In this document: positions 29,701 through 41,754 of the stretch, one piece after another | How positions within the stretch are numbered: position 1 is the stretch's first letter | How the letters are laid out: every line of letters starts with the position of its first letter | Source of the DNA: Massilia sp. 9I | Lineage (GTDB): Bacteria; Pseudomonadota; Gammaproteobacteria; Burkholderiales; Burkholderiaceae_D | Reading direction: 5' to 3' | Assembly: GCF_902506415.1 (NCBI RefSeq) | Contig: NZ_LR733275.1 | Location: 507,651-571,650, forward strand | DNA: 64,000 nt | Made by a program: the position numbers and the translations under genes | The notes under the pieces: model-generated | Told to the model about the DNA's origin: nothing | Databases searched by the model: none | The model's input: only the letters and a program-made list of their open reading frames with translations

Positions 29701-30196
29701 AGAACACGCTGCGGCCGTCGTCGCTCAGCACGGCGTCGTTGGCGTCGGCCAGCGGCAGCACGCGGCGCGTCATCTTGACCGGGTCGAGGGCGGCGACGAT
29801 ACGGTGTTTCGATGGTCCCACCGAATTTTCGGTGCTTACCAGGACCTCGCCCTGCGCGGTCCAGCCCAGTACCGTCACGCCGCCGTTTTCAAACGTGATG
29901 CGCTTGGGCAGGCCGCCCTCGAGCGGCATCACGTAGGCTTCCTGTGCGCCTTCATACGAGGCGGCGAACGCGACCAGCTTGCCGTCGTGCGAGATCGCAG
30001 CCTGGGTTTCGCTGGACGGGTGCGTGGTCAGGCGGGTCGCTTTGCCACCTGCAAGCGTGGTGCGCCACAGGTCACCCTCGGCGGTGAAGACGATGTTGTC
30101 GCCGCGGATCGCGGGGAAACGGAAGTATGGGTCGGCGGCGGCCTGGCTGCCGATGAGCGCGAGCGACAGCGCGAGGATGGTGCGGGACACGTTCAT
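26789..30196 (-). CDS. Tricorn-like S41 family peptidase, secreted
   Basis: A 1135-residue protein with a signal peptide (MNVSRTILALSLALIGSQAAA). Beta-propeller repeats cover about residues 30-680 (ISHDGKLVAF, YPSPDGRYLAHT, FSPDGKWLYFLS). An Ala-rich low-complexity insert sits near 560-620. A tricorn core domain, a PDZ domain (GVKEGDIITAVNGKALV, about 835) and a C-terminal S41 domain follow, with the likely nucleophile in TYSDGETFA (about 1008). It degrades peptides in the periplasm or outside. ATG 30196 is chosen for the signal peptide, although its ribosome-binding site is weak; the upstream ATG at 30262 overlaps the clpA terminator. Confidence 0.92.
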   Translation of the reverse strand: MNVSRTILALSLALIGSQAAADPYFRFPAIRGDNIVFTAEGDLWRTTLAGGKATRLTTHPSSETQAAISHDGKLVAFAASYEGAQEAYVMPLEGGLPKRITFENGGVTVLGWTAQGEVLVSTENSVGPSKHRIVAALDPVKMTRRVLPLADANDAVLSDDGRSVFFTRMGLSMTNDNVKTYRGGAHAQLWRYELGSKNEAVRLFKEDGANNRRAMWWQGRIYFISDAGGADNIWSALPDGSDRKVHTQHREWDVRTASLGDGRIAYQLGADLRVFDIASGDDTLIKASLVSDFDQQRTRRVRSPLDALTNIELASKAERIVLTARGKVTIAGTGTYRRVEIAVPEGARARSAVFSHDDKWVYAFVDTTGENEIWRYAADGSGKGERLTIDGASHRSGIYPSPDGRYLAHTDKKGRTWLLDLQAKTNVIIDDAKQVGADRPDQVVWSPDSRNLAFVRVGSSEQRNQIGMYNLASKTMAFVTTDRYTADSPVFSPDGKWLYFLSARNFNVGNAGPWGDRNMGPVFDRRVGIYALALQPGVRFPFKPEDELTKPEAASPEAAARAAVQTPGKEEADKTAAVAAAAAATAAASAADPKAKTAPTPAIDYAGLRERLFEVPIAPGNYRALAIDEKRLYILESDNGRSGALKTLEISRSSPTPEVFVNNVREFGLSQDRKHIFYRTFSLTGPGEMLIVAAGAKAPADVTKAKVKIDDWAISTNPRLEWKQMFNDAWRMHRDFLYDANMRGIDWNAARARYAPLVERVTDRAELDDVLGMMVGEVGALHSQIRPGDVRRATGEGVPSSLGAVLTRVADGFRVDRVYRSEPELPSERGPLAQPDVGVKEGDIITAVNGKALVETRDIADLLLDQADKQVLLHVKSAKGDGKPRPVIVTPVNMVRHASLRYSDWEQSRAQQADQASKGKIGYLHLRAMTARDINAFARDFYANINKDGLIIDVRRNNGGNIDSWIIEKLLRRSWAFWSSNGNLPQSNMQNTFRGHLVVLMDELTYSDGETFAAGVKALKLGPLVGKRTAGAGVWLSDGNGLADNGMARVAEFGQFAADGGDWLIEGVGVTPDVEVDNLPHETFEGRDRQLEVAIELLEKKMKEQPVKQWKPAAIPSIKRQWEAGEASGKTPTNK

Positions 30197-30268
30197 GGGA
30201 AGGATGGCAAGGTTTCTAAAAAGGATGAGTTTGCCATACGTGGTCTGCCGCGCGGTGTGCATACAAGC

Positions 30269-30295
30269 AAAAAAAACCGCGCCTGAGCGCGGTTT
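30269..30295 (-). terminator. Rho-independent terminator of clpS-clpA
   Basis: On the minus strand AAACCGCGC (30287-30295) pairs with GCGCGGTTT (30274-30282), loop TCAG, followed by further T residues. It is located 19 bp after the clpA stop. Confidence 0.9.
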
Positions 30296-30313
30296 CTGTA
30301 GAACGGTGATCGA

Positions 30314-32610
<2,297 letters not shown>

Positions 32611-32614
<4 letters not shown>

Positions 32615-32913
32615 ACTTCCTCCATCACGCATTGCAGGGGGTGCCCTGCCTTACGCGCATGCGTTAAGACAAACTCCACTTTGGTACACGCTATATCTTT
32701 GGAAAACACCCCACAGACGCCCTTGCCGTGACGGTGCACGGAAAGCATGATCTGGGTCGCCGTTTCGCGATCCTTGTTGAAATACTCCTGGATGATCGCA
32801 ACCACGAATTCCATTGGCGTGTAGTCGTCGTTCAGCAGCGCCACCTGATACAAGGGTGGCGGTTTTACGGTCTGCCGCTCCAGCAGCTGTTCGGTGTCAT
32901 GCTTCGTAGCCAT
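32611..32913 (-). CDS. clpS: Clp protease adaptor ClpS
   Basis: A 100-residue adaptor that delivers N-end-rule substrates to ClpA. The hydrophobic pocket and ClpA-contact residues are visible in [17 protein letters not shown] and [16 protein letters not shown]. Length and N-terminal extension are normal for proteobacterial ClpS. It precedes and overlaps clpA by 4 nt. It diverges from the cold-shock gene across a 319-bp intergenic region. Confidence 0.96.
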
Positions 32914-33121
32914 GGGCTTATTCTAATGCTTTCAAAGTCTGTGCCAAGCGTAAACATCAGCTCGTTCTCATGTGCTTCCATGTTACGCGATTCCCGTTGA
33001 TTCCGCAGATGGCGATCCAATTGACGAAATCAAGAGCCGCGTTAGCTCTGCTGTGGAAAATTTGGCAACAGCGCCCCAAAACCGCTTGACTTCAGTGATT
33101 ATTCCACCAACAATGCAGTCA

Positions 33122-33150
33122 TTGACATTGTACTTATGTACTTGTTGATA
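33122..33150 (+). promoter_or_regulatory. Candidate sigma-70 promoter of the cold-shock gene
   Basis: TTGACA (33122-33127), a 17-bp spacer, then TTGATA (33145-33150). The -35 box is perfect, the -10 box poor. It would give a leader of about 75 nt, as expected for cold-shock mRNAs. Confidence 0.4.
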
Positions 33151-33174
33151 AGAAGTGAGCAGGCTGAGGAGGGG

Positions 33175-33190
33175 GCAAGAAGCTTCTTGC
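33175..33190 (+). promoter_or_regulatory. Palindrome in the cold-shock gene leader
   Basis: GCAAGAAGCTTCTTGC is a perfect 16-bp palindrome followed by TTTTA, 42 bp before the ATG. As RNA it may fold into a short hairpin with a U tail (an attenuator-like or temperature-sensitive structure), or as DNA be a protein site. Which one is not decidable here. Confidence 0.4.
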
Positions 33191-33232
33191 TTTTATGGCT
33201 CGTGTGATTAGTTAAAATTTGAAAGTTCTTTT

Positions 33233-33436
33233 ATGGCAACTGGTACTGTTAAGTGGTTCAATGATTCCAAAGGCTTTGGCTTCATCACTCCTGATGACGG
33301 CGGCGAGGATCTGTTCGCGCACTTCTCCGCAATCAATATGAACGGTTTTAAGACCCTCAAAGAAGGTCAAAAAGTCCAATTCGAAGTCACGCAAGGCCCG
33401 AAAGGCAAGCAAGCTTCCAATATCCAGGGCATGTAA
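33233..33436 (+). CDS. Cold-shock domain protein (CspA family)
   Basis: A 67-residue single cold-shock domain that binds single-stranded RNA/DNA and melts RNA structure. RNP1 (KGFGFI) and RNP2 (DLFAHF) are intact within the start [20 protein letters not shown]. The gene has its own leader and a strong terminator, so it is monocistronic. The paralogue type (CspA, CspC or CspE-like) cannot be set from sequence alone. Confidence 0.96.
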   Translation: MATGTVKWFNDSKGFGFITPDDGGEDLFAHFSAINMNGFKTLKEGQKVQFEVTQGPKGKQASNIQGM

Positions 33437-33459
33437 TAGTTCCCCTCCCGGAAGCAAGG

Positions 33460-33485
33460 AACCCCGCCCTGGCGGGGTTTTTTTT
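33460..33485 (+). terminator. Rho-independent terminator of the cold-shock gene
   Basis: ACCCCGCC (33461-33468) pairs with GGCGGGGT (33471-33478), followed by eight T. It begins 24 bp after the stop codon. Confidence 0.95.
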
Positions 33486-33498
33486 CGTCCTGCAGTTG

Positions 33499-33789
33499 TC
33501 AAACGCCGCCTTGGGTACGAGCATAAGCCAGTTCCGCCGCAAAGTCGCGGGTATCCTGCAACAGTGCGGCGATGCGCTCGTCGCTGACCGAGTCGCCCCG
33601 CTCCAGGCGGGAATCCTCCTGCCAGTCGGCCAGCACGGCGTCGAAGCGCTGCACCAGCGCCGCGCCGCGGCCGGCCAGACCGGATGGTAAAGCCCCGCTC
33701 GACAGGGTGCGCAATTCGTCGGGCGAGGCAATGCGGTGAAAGCCGTAGATAAAACGGCCGATGCGGTCGAAGTCTGCGTGGTACGCCAT
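33499..33789 (-). CDS. Hypothetical protein, 96 residues
   Basis: A small soluble, mostly helical protein starting MAYHADFDRIGRFIYGFHRI. It has a mix of acidic and Ala/Leu-rich segments and no signal peptide, membrane helix or recognised motif. It lies 87 bp beyond the end of icd on the same strand, after the icd terminator, and converges with the cold-shock gene. Codon use is like its neighbours, which supports a real gene. No function can be proposed. Confidence 0.6.
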   Translation of the reverse strand: MAYHADFDRIGRFIYGFHRIASPDELRTLSSGALPSGLAGRGAALVQRFDAVLADWQEDSRLERGDSVSDERIAALLQDTRDFAAELAYARTQGGV

Positions 33790-33800
33790 CCCCTACCCCC

Positions 33801-33840
33801 TTAATAGAAAAGCCCCGGCTCTGGTCGAGCACAGGGCTTT
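33801..33840 (-). terminator. Terminator of icd
   Basis: On the minus strand AAAGCCC (33834-33840) pairs with GGGCTTT (33809-33815) around an inner GCTC/GAGC stem, followed by TCTATT. It lies 37 bp after the icd stop. Confidence 0.75.
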
Positions 33841-33876
33841 CATATTAGCCGAGTCGGGGCGGACAGGCGATTCGCC

Positions 33877-35130
33877 TCACATATTCTCGATCATCACCTC
33901 GCCGAAACCCGAGCAGGATACCTGGGTCGCCCCTTCCATGAGGCGCGCGAAGTCGTAGGTGACCTTTTTCGAGGTGATCGCCTTTTCCATCGAGCGAATG
34001 ATCAGGTCGGCAGCTTCGATCCAGCCCATGTGGCGCAGCATCATTTCGGCCGACAGGATCAGCGAACCCGGATTCACGTAATCCTTGCCGGCATATTTCG
34101 GCGCGGTGCCGTGGGTGGCCTCGAACATGGCGACCGAATCCGACATATTGGCGCCCGGCGCGATGCCGATGCCGCCCACCTGGGCCGCCAGCGCGTCCGA
34201 AATATAGTCGCCGTTCAGGTTCAGGGTGGCGATCACGCTGTACTCGGCCGGGCGCAGCAGGATCTGCTGCAGGAAAGCGTCGGCGATCGAATCCTTGATG
34301 GTGATCTCGCGGCCGCTCTTCGGATTCTTGAACTTGCACCACGGGCCGCCGTCGATCAGCTCGGCGCCGAATTCCTTCTGCGCCAGCGCGTAGCCCCAGT
34401 CGCGGAAGCCGCCTTCGGTGTACTTCATGATATTGCCCTTGTGGACTAGGGTCACCGAGGGCTTGTCGTTGTCGATCGCATACTGGATCGCCTTGCGCAC
34501 CAGGCGCTCGGTGCCTTCGCGCGAGACCGGCTTGACGCCCAGGCCCGAGGTCTCCGGGAAGCGGATCTTCTTGACGCCCATCTCTTCGGTCAAGAATTTG
34601 ATCACTTTTTTGACGCCTTCCGAGCCTTCGGCCCATTCGATGCCGGCGTAGATGTCTTCCGAGTTCTCGCGGAAGATCACCATGTCGGTCTTTTCCGGCT
34701 GCTTCAGCGGCGACGGCACGCCGGCGAAGTAGCGCACCGGGCGCAGGCAGACGTAGAGGTCGAGCTCCTGGCGCAGCGCCACGTTGAGCGAACGGATGCC
34801 GCCGCCGACCGGGGTCGTCAGCGGACCCTTGATCGAGACCACGTAGTCCTTCAGCACGTCCAGGGTTTCCGAGGGCAGCCAGACGTCGGGGCCATATACA
34901 TTGGTCGACTTCTCGCCAGCATAGATTTCCATCCAGCTGATCTTGCGGCTGCCGTTATAGGCTTTTTCCACAGCCGCATCGACCACTTTGATCATGACCG
35001 GGGTGATGTCCACGCCGGTGCCATCGCCCTCGATGTAGGGAATGACGGGATTGTCCGGCACGCTCAGCGTAAAGTCGGCGTTGACGGTGATTTTCTGGCC
35101 GTCGGCCGGCACCTTGATATGTTGGAACAT
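33877..35130 (-). CDS. icd: NADP-dependent isocitrate dehydrogenase (dimeric, E. coli type)
   Basis: A 417-residue enzyme oxidising isocitrate to 2-oxoglutarate with NADP. Landmarks include [14 protein letters not shown] [12 protein letters not shown], the substrate loop [15 protein letters not shown] with its regulatory Ser (about residue 113), [14 protein letters not shown] and [28 protein letters not shown] near the C terminus matches the NADP-binding region. A second, unrelated ICDH is encoded 1 kb away, and both have the same promoter and operator sequences. Divergent rluE shares the intergenic region. Confidence 0.97.
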   Translation of the reverse strand: MFQHIKVPADGQKITVNADFTLSVPDNPVIPYIEGDGTGVDITPVMIKVVDAAVEKAYNGSRKISWMEIYAGEKSTNVYGPDVWLPSETLDVLKDYVVSIKGPLTTPVGGGIRSLNVALRQELDLYVCLRPVRYFAGVPSPLKQPEKTDMVIFRENSEDIYAGIEWAEGSEGVKKVIKFLTEEMGVKKIRFPETSGLGVKPVSREGTERLVRKAIQYAIDNDKPSVTLVHKGNIMKYTEGGFRDWGYALAQKEFGAELIDGGPWCKFKNPKSGREITIKDSIADAFLQQILLRPAEYSVIATLNLNGDYISDALAAQVGGIGIAPGANMSDSVAMFEATHGTAPKYAGKDYVNPGSLILSAEMMLRHMGWIEAADLIIRSMEKAITSKKVTYDFARLMEGATQVSCSGFGEVMIENM

Positions 35131-35211
35131 CGTGCTCTCCCATTCGTCGCAGGCAGGCCGCGGTCCCGAGCCTGTCTGCCGTATGAACTACAATGTGGAC
35201 TACGCTTGCAA

Positions 35212-35263
35212 GTCTTGTATAAGACGTGTCTTGCATTATGCACCAGTATTTTCCAAGGCGCCA
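35212..35263 (-). promoter_or_regulatory. icd promoter/operator block shared with the monomeric icd gene
   Basis: Plus-strand coordinates: palindrome GTCTT-GTAT-AAGAC at 35212-35225, conserved block CATTATGCACCAGTATTTT at 35234-35252, and GCGCCACG at 35258-35265. Read leftward, CATAAT (35235-35240) is a likely -10 with TGGCGC (35258-35263) 17 bp upstream as a weak -35. The palindrome then falls near the transcription start, the position of a repressor site. Confidence 0.65.
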
Positions 35264-35295
35264 CGCATCACCTTTTATCGCCCCATTCCTGATTC

Positions 35296-35853
35296 ATGCC
35301 TCTGATCCTCTTCAATAAACCCTTCCAGGTCCTGTGCCAGTTTTCAGTGCAGGACGGCCGCGAGACCCTGGCCAACTACCTGGACATCCCCAACATCTAC
35401 CCTGCCGGCCGGCTGGACGCCGACAGCGAGGGCCTGCTGCTGCTGACCGACGACGGCAAGCTGCAGCACAAGATCGCGCACCCGGACCACAAGGAAGCCA
35501 AGACGTATTTAGTTCAGGTGGATGGTGTGGCCGATTCAGAAGCGCTGGCGCGGCTGCAGGCGCCGCTCGACCTGGGCGATTTCGTGACCAAGCCGTGCAA
35601 GGCGGTGCGCATCGCCGAACCCGAATGGCTGTGGCCGCGCAACCCGCCGATCCGGGCGCGCCAGGACAAGCCGACCAGCTGGATTGCGATCACGCTGGAA
35701 GAAGGCAAGAACCGGCAGGTGCGCAGGATGACGGCGGCGGTGGGATTGCCGACGCTGCGGCTGGTGCGCTCGAGTATTGGGCCGTTTTCGTTGGCGACGC
35801 ATCCGCTCATGCCCGGAGAGTTCATCGAAGTGCCCGCTTCTTCGTTGCGTTAA
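35296..35853 (+). CDS. rluE: 23S rRNA pseudouridine synthase RluE-type
   Basis: A 185-residue RsuA/RluB/E/F-family enzyme. The catalytic Asp is in GRLDADSEGLLLLTDDG, and EGKNRQVRRMTAAVGLPTLRLVR is the conserved C-terminal motif. No S4 RNA-binding domain precedes it, which together with the short length points to RluE (modifying U2457 in E. coli numbering). It is divergent from icd. Downstream lies a MITE-like repeat and the terminator of the convergent monomeric icd gene. Confidence 0.9.
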   Translation: MPLILFNKPFQVLCQFSVQDGRETLANYLDIPNIYPAGRLDADSEGLLLLTDDGKLQHKIAHPDHKEAKTYLVQVDGVADSEALARLQAPLDLGDFVTKPCKAVRIAEPEWLWPRNPPIRARQDKPTSWIAITLEEGKNRQVRRMTAAVGLPTLRLVRSSIGPFSLATHPLMPGEFIEVPASSLR

Positions 35854-35883
35854 GCGAGAAGCATTAGCACCACTCCCCATGCT

Positions 35884-36008
35884 CCGTCATCCCGGCGAAG
35901 GCCGGGATCCAATTCCTGTGCGTTTCTCAGACGCTTGCGTGCACCCGCCAACGTGATGCAACGAACTTGGGTTCCGGCCTACGCCGGAACGACGGTCTAA
36001 AGGCTAGG
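35884..36008. repeat. MITE-like repeat with CCGTC/GACGG ends, copy 2
   Basis: About 125 bp. The left end starts CCGTCATCCCGGCGAAGG and the right end finishes CGCCGGAACGACGG, then GTCTAAAGGCTAGG. The ends closely match those of the copy at 8790-8887, while the middle differs in sequence and length. Located between convergent rluE and the monomeric icd. Confidence 0.75.
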
Positions 36009-36012
36009 TGAA

Positions 36013-36042
36013 TAAAAAAACGCCGGCGTAAAAGCCGGCGTT
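36013..36042 (-). terminator. Rho-independent terminator of the monomeric icd gene
   Basis: On the minus strand AACGCCGGC (36034-36042) pairs with GCCGGCGTT (36019-36027) and runs into seven T. It lies 22 bp after the stop. Confidence 0.9.
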
Positions 36043-36063
36043 CTTATTTGCTGCAAATGCTGA

Positions 36064-38298
<2,235 letters not shown>

Positions 38299-38388
38299 AC
38301 GCTTTTTCCTCGATGATCGCGCGGGTCGCACGATGTCTAAAAACGGTGGTAACGCTCAGTCTCGTCGCGACTTCGCCTGTTGGCGAAG

Positions 38389-38450
38389 TCTTCTATAAGA
38401 CATAAGACGGCGTTTCACATTATGCACCAGTATTTTACTGTGCGCCACGG
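38389..38450 (-). promoter_or_regulatory. Promoter/operator block of the monomeric icd gene, matching icd
   Basis: Palindrome GTCTT-CTAT-AAGAC at 38389-38402, an extra ATAAGAC half-site at 38403-38409, the 19-bp block CATTATGCACCAGTATTTT at 38419-38437 and GCGCCACG at 38443-38450. The -10-like CATAAT and TGGCGC hexamers are again 17 bp apart. Identity with the icd upstream region is far beyond chance. Confidence 0.65.
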
Positions 38451-38502
38451 TTTTAAGATATCCGGAGCCGCGCAGCACGCCTCGCAAACGCCGGACGCAA
38501 CA

Positions 38503-38540
38503 AACGACAAAACCCGCCGGACTTGACGTCGGGCGGGTCT
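38503..38540 (-). terminator. Terminator of rpsT
   Basis: On the minus strand ACCCGCC (38532-38538) pairs with GGCGGGT (38512-38518), followed by TTTGTCG. It lies about 50 bp past the rpsT stop. Confidence 0.8.
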
Positions 38541-38589
38541 TGCTCTGCACAGAACTGCCTGCGCGGCCGAAGCCGCACGCACCTCGCTA

Positions 38590-38856
38590 TTAAGCGGACA
38601 GTGCCTTCAGGGCAGCAGCCAGACGGCTCTTGTGGCGGGCTGCTTTGTTCTTGTGGATGATCTTCTTGTCAGCGATGCTGTCGATGGTCGACACGGACTG
38701 CTGGAAGATGGTGGTTGCAGCGGCCTTGTCGCCAGCCTGGATGGCCTTGCGAACTGCCTTGATTGCGGTGCGCAGGGTCGAACGCTGTGCCGAGTTGTGC
38801 GCGTTTTGCTTAACTGCTTGACGAGCGCGTTTGCGCGCTTGTGCGGTATTTGCCAT
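38590..38856 (-). CDS. rpsT: 30S ribosomal protein S20
   Basis: An 88-residue basic protein, [20 protein letters not shown] at the start and [20 protein letters not shown] at the end, both diagnostic for S20, which binds 16S rRNA early in 30S assembly. ATG 38856 follows AGGAAA; the frame extends 12 codons further without support. The gene is single, with its own terminator, and diverges from murJ, the arrangement seen in many betaproteobacteria. Confidence 0.97.
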   Translation of the reverse strand: MANTAQARKRARQAVKQNAHNSAQRSTLRTAIKAVRKAIQAGDKAAATTIFQQSVSTIDSIADKKIIHKNKAARHKSRLAAALKALSA

Positions 38857-39052
38857 GAAATTTCCTAAATCGGGGTCAAGTTGCGTTTGCAAACATTAGC
38901 GAGTGAAACCGGCTCTTCTTGTGCCTGCCCAACGATTAGTGTCTGCTAACAGAATTCAGTACAGCCCACGATTATAGCGAAACAAACGGATCAGGGCAAT
39001 TCATAAATGCATAATTGTCTCGCCAGGGCACGTGCGGGGACTATTGCCCAAG

Positions 39053-39058
39053 TATAAT
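39053..39058 (+). promoter_or_regulatory. TATAAT box immediately before murJ
   Basis: A perfect -10 hexamer ends 8 nt before the murJ ATG, with no convincing -35 at 16-18 bp. If used, transcription would start within about 2-3 nt of the start codon and give a leaderless mRNA; no ribosome-binding site is visible in the intervening CCCCCGCC. Confidence 0.35.
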
Positions 39059-39066
39059 CCCCCGCC

Positions 39067-40617
39067 ATGAACCTGCTCCGTACCCTCGCCGCAATTTCCA
39101 GCATGACCATGGTGTCCCGTGTTACCGGTCTGCTGCGCGACAGCCTGTTTGCCGCCACCTTCGGCGCCTCGAATTTCACTGACGCCTTCAACATCGCCTT
39201 CCGCCTGCCCAACCTGCTGCGCCGGCTGTTCGCCGAAGGCGCCTTCTCGCAGGCCTTCGTGCCGATCCTCACCGAGTACAAGACCAAGCACGGTCAAGAT
39301 GCGACCAAGACCCTGGTCGACCACGTCGCCACGGTGCTGGTCTGGTCCACGGTGCTGACCAGTATTGCGGGCATCGTCGCCGCGCCGGTGCTGATCTACC
39401 TGATCGGCGGCGGCCTGCAGCGCGAACCGGCCGCCTTCGACGCGGCGGTGGTCATGACCCGCATGATGTTCCCCTACATCGCCTGCATGGCCTTCGTGGC
39501 CCTGGCCAGCGGCGTGCTGAATACCTGGCGCCAGTTCAAGATTCCAGCCTTCACCCCGGTGCTGCTGAACATCTCCTTCATCGTCTCGGCCCTGGTGCTG
39601 GCCGATTGGTTCGAGCAGCCGATCTACGCGATGGCCGTGGGCGTCTGCGTCGGCGGCATCGCCCAGGTGGCGGTGCAGATTCCTTCGCTGGTCAAGCTCG
39701 GCATGCTGCCGCGCATCTCGCTCAATCCCCTCACCGGCCTGCGCGACTCGGGCGTGCGGCGCATGCTCGGCAAGATGGGCCCGGCCGTGTTCGCGGTGTC
39801 GGCTGCCCAGATCAGCCTCCTGATCAACACCACCATCGCGGCCAGCCTGGCCGCCGGCGCGGTGACCGCCCTGCAGTATGCCGACCGCCTGATGGAATTC
39901 CCCACCGCCCTGCTGGGCGTGGCGCTGGGCACCATCCTGCTGCCGAGCCTGGCCAAGGCGAATACCGAAGGCGACACCCAGGAATACTCTTCGCTGCTGG
40001 ACTGGGGCCTGCGCCTGACTTTCCTGCTGGCCCTGCCCTCCTCGGTCGGCATGGCGACGCTGGCGGTGCCGATGATCGCCACCCTGTTCCACTACGGCGT
40101 GTTCGATGCCGCCGACGTGCGCGCATCTTCGCTGCCGCTGATGGCCTACAGCGCCGGCCTGCTCGGTTTCATCCTGGTCAAGACCCTGGCGCCGGCCTTC
40201 TACGCGCGCCAGGAAGTGCGCACGCCGGTCAAGATCGCGGTGGGTGTGCTGGTCGTCACCCAGTTGCTGAACCTCGTGTTCGTGCCACTGCTGGGCGTGG
40301 CTGGCCTGGCCCTGTCGATCGGCCTGGGCGCCTGCATCAACGCGTCCTTCCTGTACACCGGCCTGCGCCGCCGCCAGATCTACGTGCCGCAGCCGGGTTG
40401 GGGCAAGTTCTTCCTCAGGGTGCTGGTGGCGGTCACGGTGATGGGGCTGGTTTCCTGGTTCGGCCAGGCCCAGTTCGACTGGGTGGCGCTGCGCGCGACG
40501 CCGCTGCTGCGCGCCGGTGCGCTGGCGGCGATCATCTGCGCCGCGGCGCTGGCCTACTTCGCCATCCTGCTGCTGCTCGGCTTCCGCCCGCGCGACTTCA
40601 AGCGCCGCGCCAAGTAA
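39067..40617 (+). CDS. murJ: Lipid II flippase MurJ
   Basis: A 516-residue MOP-superfamily membrane protein with 14 predicted helices that flips lipid II across the inner membrane for peptidoglycan synthesis. The start MNLLRTLAAISSMTMVSRVT matches the family, as do the conserved Arg-containing segments SRVTGLLRD and FNIAFRLPNLLRRLFAEGAF. Length is normal. The start codon lacks a Shine-Dalgarno sequence and is only 8 nt from a TATAAT box. It converges with the secretion operon. Confidence 0.96.
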   Translation: MNLLRTLAAISSMTMVSRVTGLLRDSLFAATFGASNFTDAFNIAFRLPNLLRRLFAEGAFSQAFVPILTEYKTKHGQDATKTLVDHVATVLVWSTVLTSIAGIVAAPVLIYLIGGGLQREPAAFDAAVVMTRMMFPYIACMAFVALASGVLNTWRQFKIPAFTPVLLNISFIVSALVLADWFEQPIYAMAVGVCVGGIAQVAVQIPSLVKLGMLPRISLNPLTGLRDSGVRRMLGKMGPAVFAVSAAQISLLINTTIAASLAAGAVTALQYADRLMEFPTALLGVALGTILLPSLAKANTEGDTQEYSSLLDWGLRLTFLLALPSSVGMATLAVPMIATLFHYGVFDAADVRASSLPLMAYSAGLLGFILVKTLAPAFYARQEVRTPVKIAVGVLVVTQLLNLVFVPLLGVAGLALSIGLGACINASFLYTGLRRRQIYVPQPGWGKFFLRVLVAVTVMGLVSWFGQAQFDWVALRATPLLRAGALAAIICAAALAYFAILLLLGFRPRDFKRRAK

Positions 40618-40634
40618 GCGTTAGCGGCCCCGCA

Positions 40635-41372
40635 TTAACGGCCGGACTCCTGCGACTGGGTCGTCGGTTCCGCCGGCGGCTTCGGTTCTTCCGGTGGCTC
40701 GGCGGGTTTGTCCTCGGCCGGTGGTTCTTCCGCCGGCGGCTCCTCTTTCGGCGGCTCCGGTTCCGCTTGCGGCGGCTGCGGCGGCGGCTGGGCCGGTGGC
40801 GGCGCGGGCGTGCCAGGCTGCGGCGCGCTGCCGGGCATCGGCACCGGAATCCTCGGCGGCAGCGTCCCCGGCGCCTGCGGCGCGCCGGCGCCCGACAGCT
40901 CCGCCATGAACTTCCAGTCCGCGATGTGCTCCCGCTTGTCGAAGCCGGGGAAGCGCTTGTCGAAATTCCCCACCTTCAGCGGCGCCAGTTGCGACAGGCT
41001 GTGCACGCCCAGGATGCGCCCGCCCTCTCCCGCACGCACCAGCCCCCATTCGGCCTTGCCGCTCACCGGGTCGACGAAGATCTTGCGCAGATGCCGGCGC
41101 GGGTTCGGAAAGCGCGGGTCGCGCAGCAGTTCCTGCAGGCTCAAGGGCTGTTGCGGCTGGCCGCGCGGCGTGGCATCGGCATAACTCTTCAGGGCGGCGC
41201 TGAACTGGTAGCCGATCTCCAGCAGCTCTTCTTCCGTATGGGCGCGCTGCAGCAGCGCGCCGATCTTGAGCGTCGCGGCGCCGACCAGGCCGACGATGAA
41301 CACGAAGATGATCAGGCCGAGGTAAGTGAAGCCGGCCTGGCGCGGCCGCAGGCGCGGGTTCACGACTACCAC
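40635..41372 (-). CDS. Pseudopilin-like protein with proline/glutamate-rich tail
   Basis: A 245-residue protein, last in the secretion operon. A short basic leader and the processing site RQAG-FTYLGLIIFVFIVGLV identify a type IV pilin-like N terminus, but position 5 after the cleavage site is Gly instead of the usual Glu, as in GspK-type tip pseudopilins. A globular middle follows, then about 75 residues dominated by Pro, Glu and Ala (PEPEPPKEEPPAEEPPAED). It begins with GTG 41372, overlapping the previous stop; GTG 41363 is an alternative. Role as a minor pseudopilin is inferred. Confidence 0.7.
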   Translation of the reverse strand: MVVVNPRLRPRQAGFTYLGLIIFVFIVGLVGAATLKIGALLQRAHTEEELLEIGYQFSAALKSYADATPRGQPQQPLSLQELLRDPRFPNPRRHLRKIFVDPVSGKAEWGLVRAGEGGRILGVHSLSQLAPLKVGNFDKRFPGFDKREHIADWKFMAELSGAGAPQAPGTLPPRIPVPMPGSAPQPGTPAPPPAQPPPQPPQAEPEPPKEEPPAEEPPAEDKPAEPPEEPKPPAEPTTQSQESGR

Positions 41373-41749
41373 TCCGCGTACGGCTTGCCCTTGCGGTCGT
41401 TGCCCGGCGCGCCGCTGCGGATGTTGCCGACTTCGCCCTGCTCGCCTTCCGGCGGCGGCTCGACCACCCAGCCTTCGCGCGACTCCAGGATCGGATCCAT
41501 CGGCAGCTCGCGCAGGTATTTTTTCTCGACCAGCTGGTCCAGCGAATCCGGATAACGCCCGGTGTCGGCCTTGTACTGGTCGATGATCGCGCGTGCATTG
41601 CGCAGGTTCTCGGCCAGGATCGTCTCCTTGGTCGAGTCGATGCTGGGGAAGAAGCGCGGCACGGCCAGCGTCAGCAGCAGGGCCACGATGCCCAGCACCA
41701 CCAGCAGTTCGATCAGGGTGAAGGCGCGCAGGCGCCGCGGGAAGCTCAT
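41366..41749 (-). CDS. Type II secretion-type pseudopilin (GspG/H-like)
   Basis: A 127-residue pseudopilin. The leader MSFPRRLRA is followed by FTLIELLVVLGIVALLLTLA with Glu at position 5; the residue before the cleavage site is Ala instead of the usual Gly. The body (ENLRNARAIIDQYKADTGRY, PMDPILESREGWVVEPP) matches the GspG-like fold. ATG 41749 is chosen, 5 nt after the preceding stop; a GTG at 41761 would overlap it. It is assembled in the inner membrane after prepilin peptidase processing, which no gene in this window encodes. Confidence 0.83.
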   Translation of the reverse strand: MSFPRRLRAFTLIELLVVLGIVALLLTLAVPRFFPSIDSTKETILAENLRNARAIIDQYKADTGRYPDSLDQLVEKKYLRELPMDPILESREGWVVEPPPEGEQGEVGNIRSGAPGNDRKGKPYAEW

Positions 41750-41754
41750 GGTGT

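Larger units (their letters stand above)
32914..33232. other. Divergent intergenic region clpS / cold-shock gene
   Basis: 319 bp without a gene. The right part holds a candidate promoter and the untranslated leader of the cold-shock gene, including a perfect palindrome. The left part should carry the clpSA promoter, but no clear box was identified. Confidence 0.5.

Noticed and set aside
26750..30286. 1178-codon open frame opposite the S41 peptidase gene
   Set aside because: Antisense artefact of strong third-position GC in the peptidase gene; composition is abnormal and no start signal is present.
38381..38409. GTCTT palindromes before the monomeric icd considered as an intrinsic terminator of a plus-strand gene
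   Set aside because: No plus-strand gene ends there and there is no T run; the duplication before icd points to an operator.
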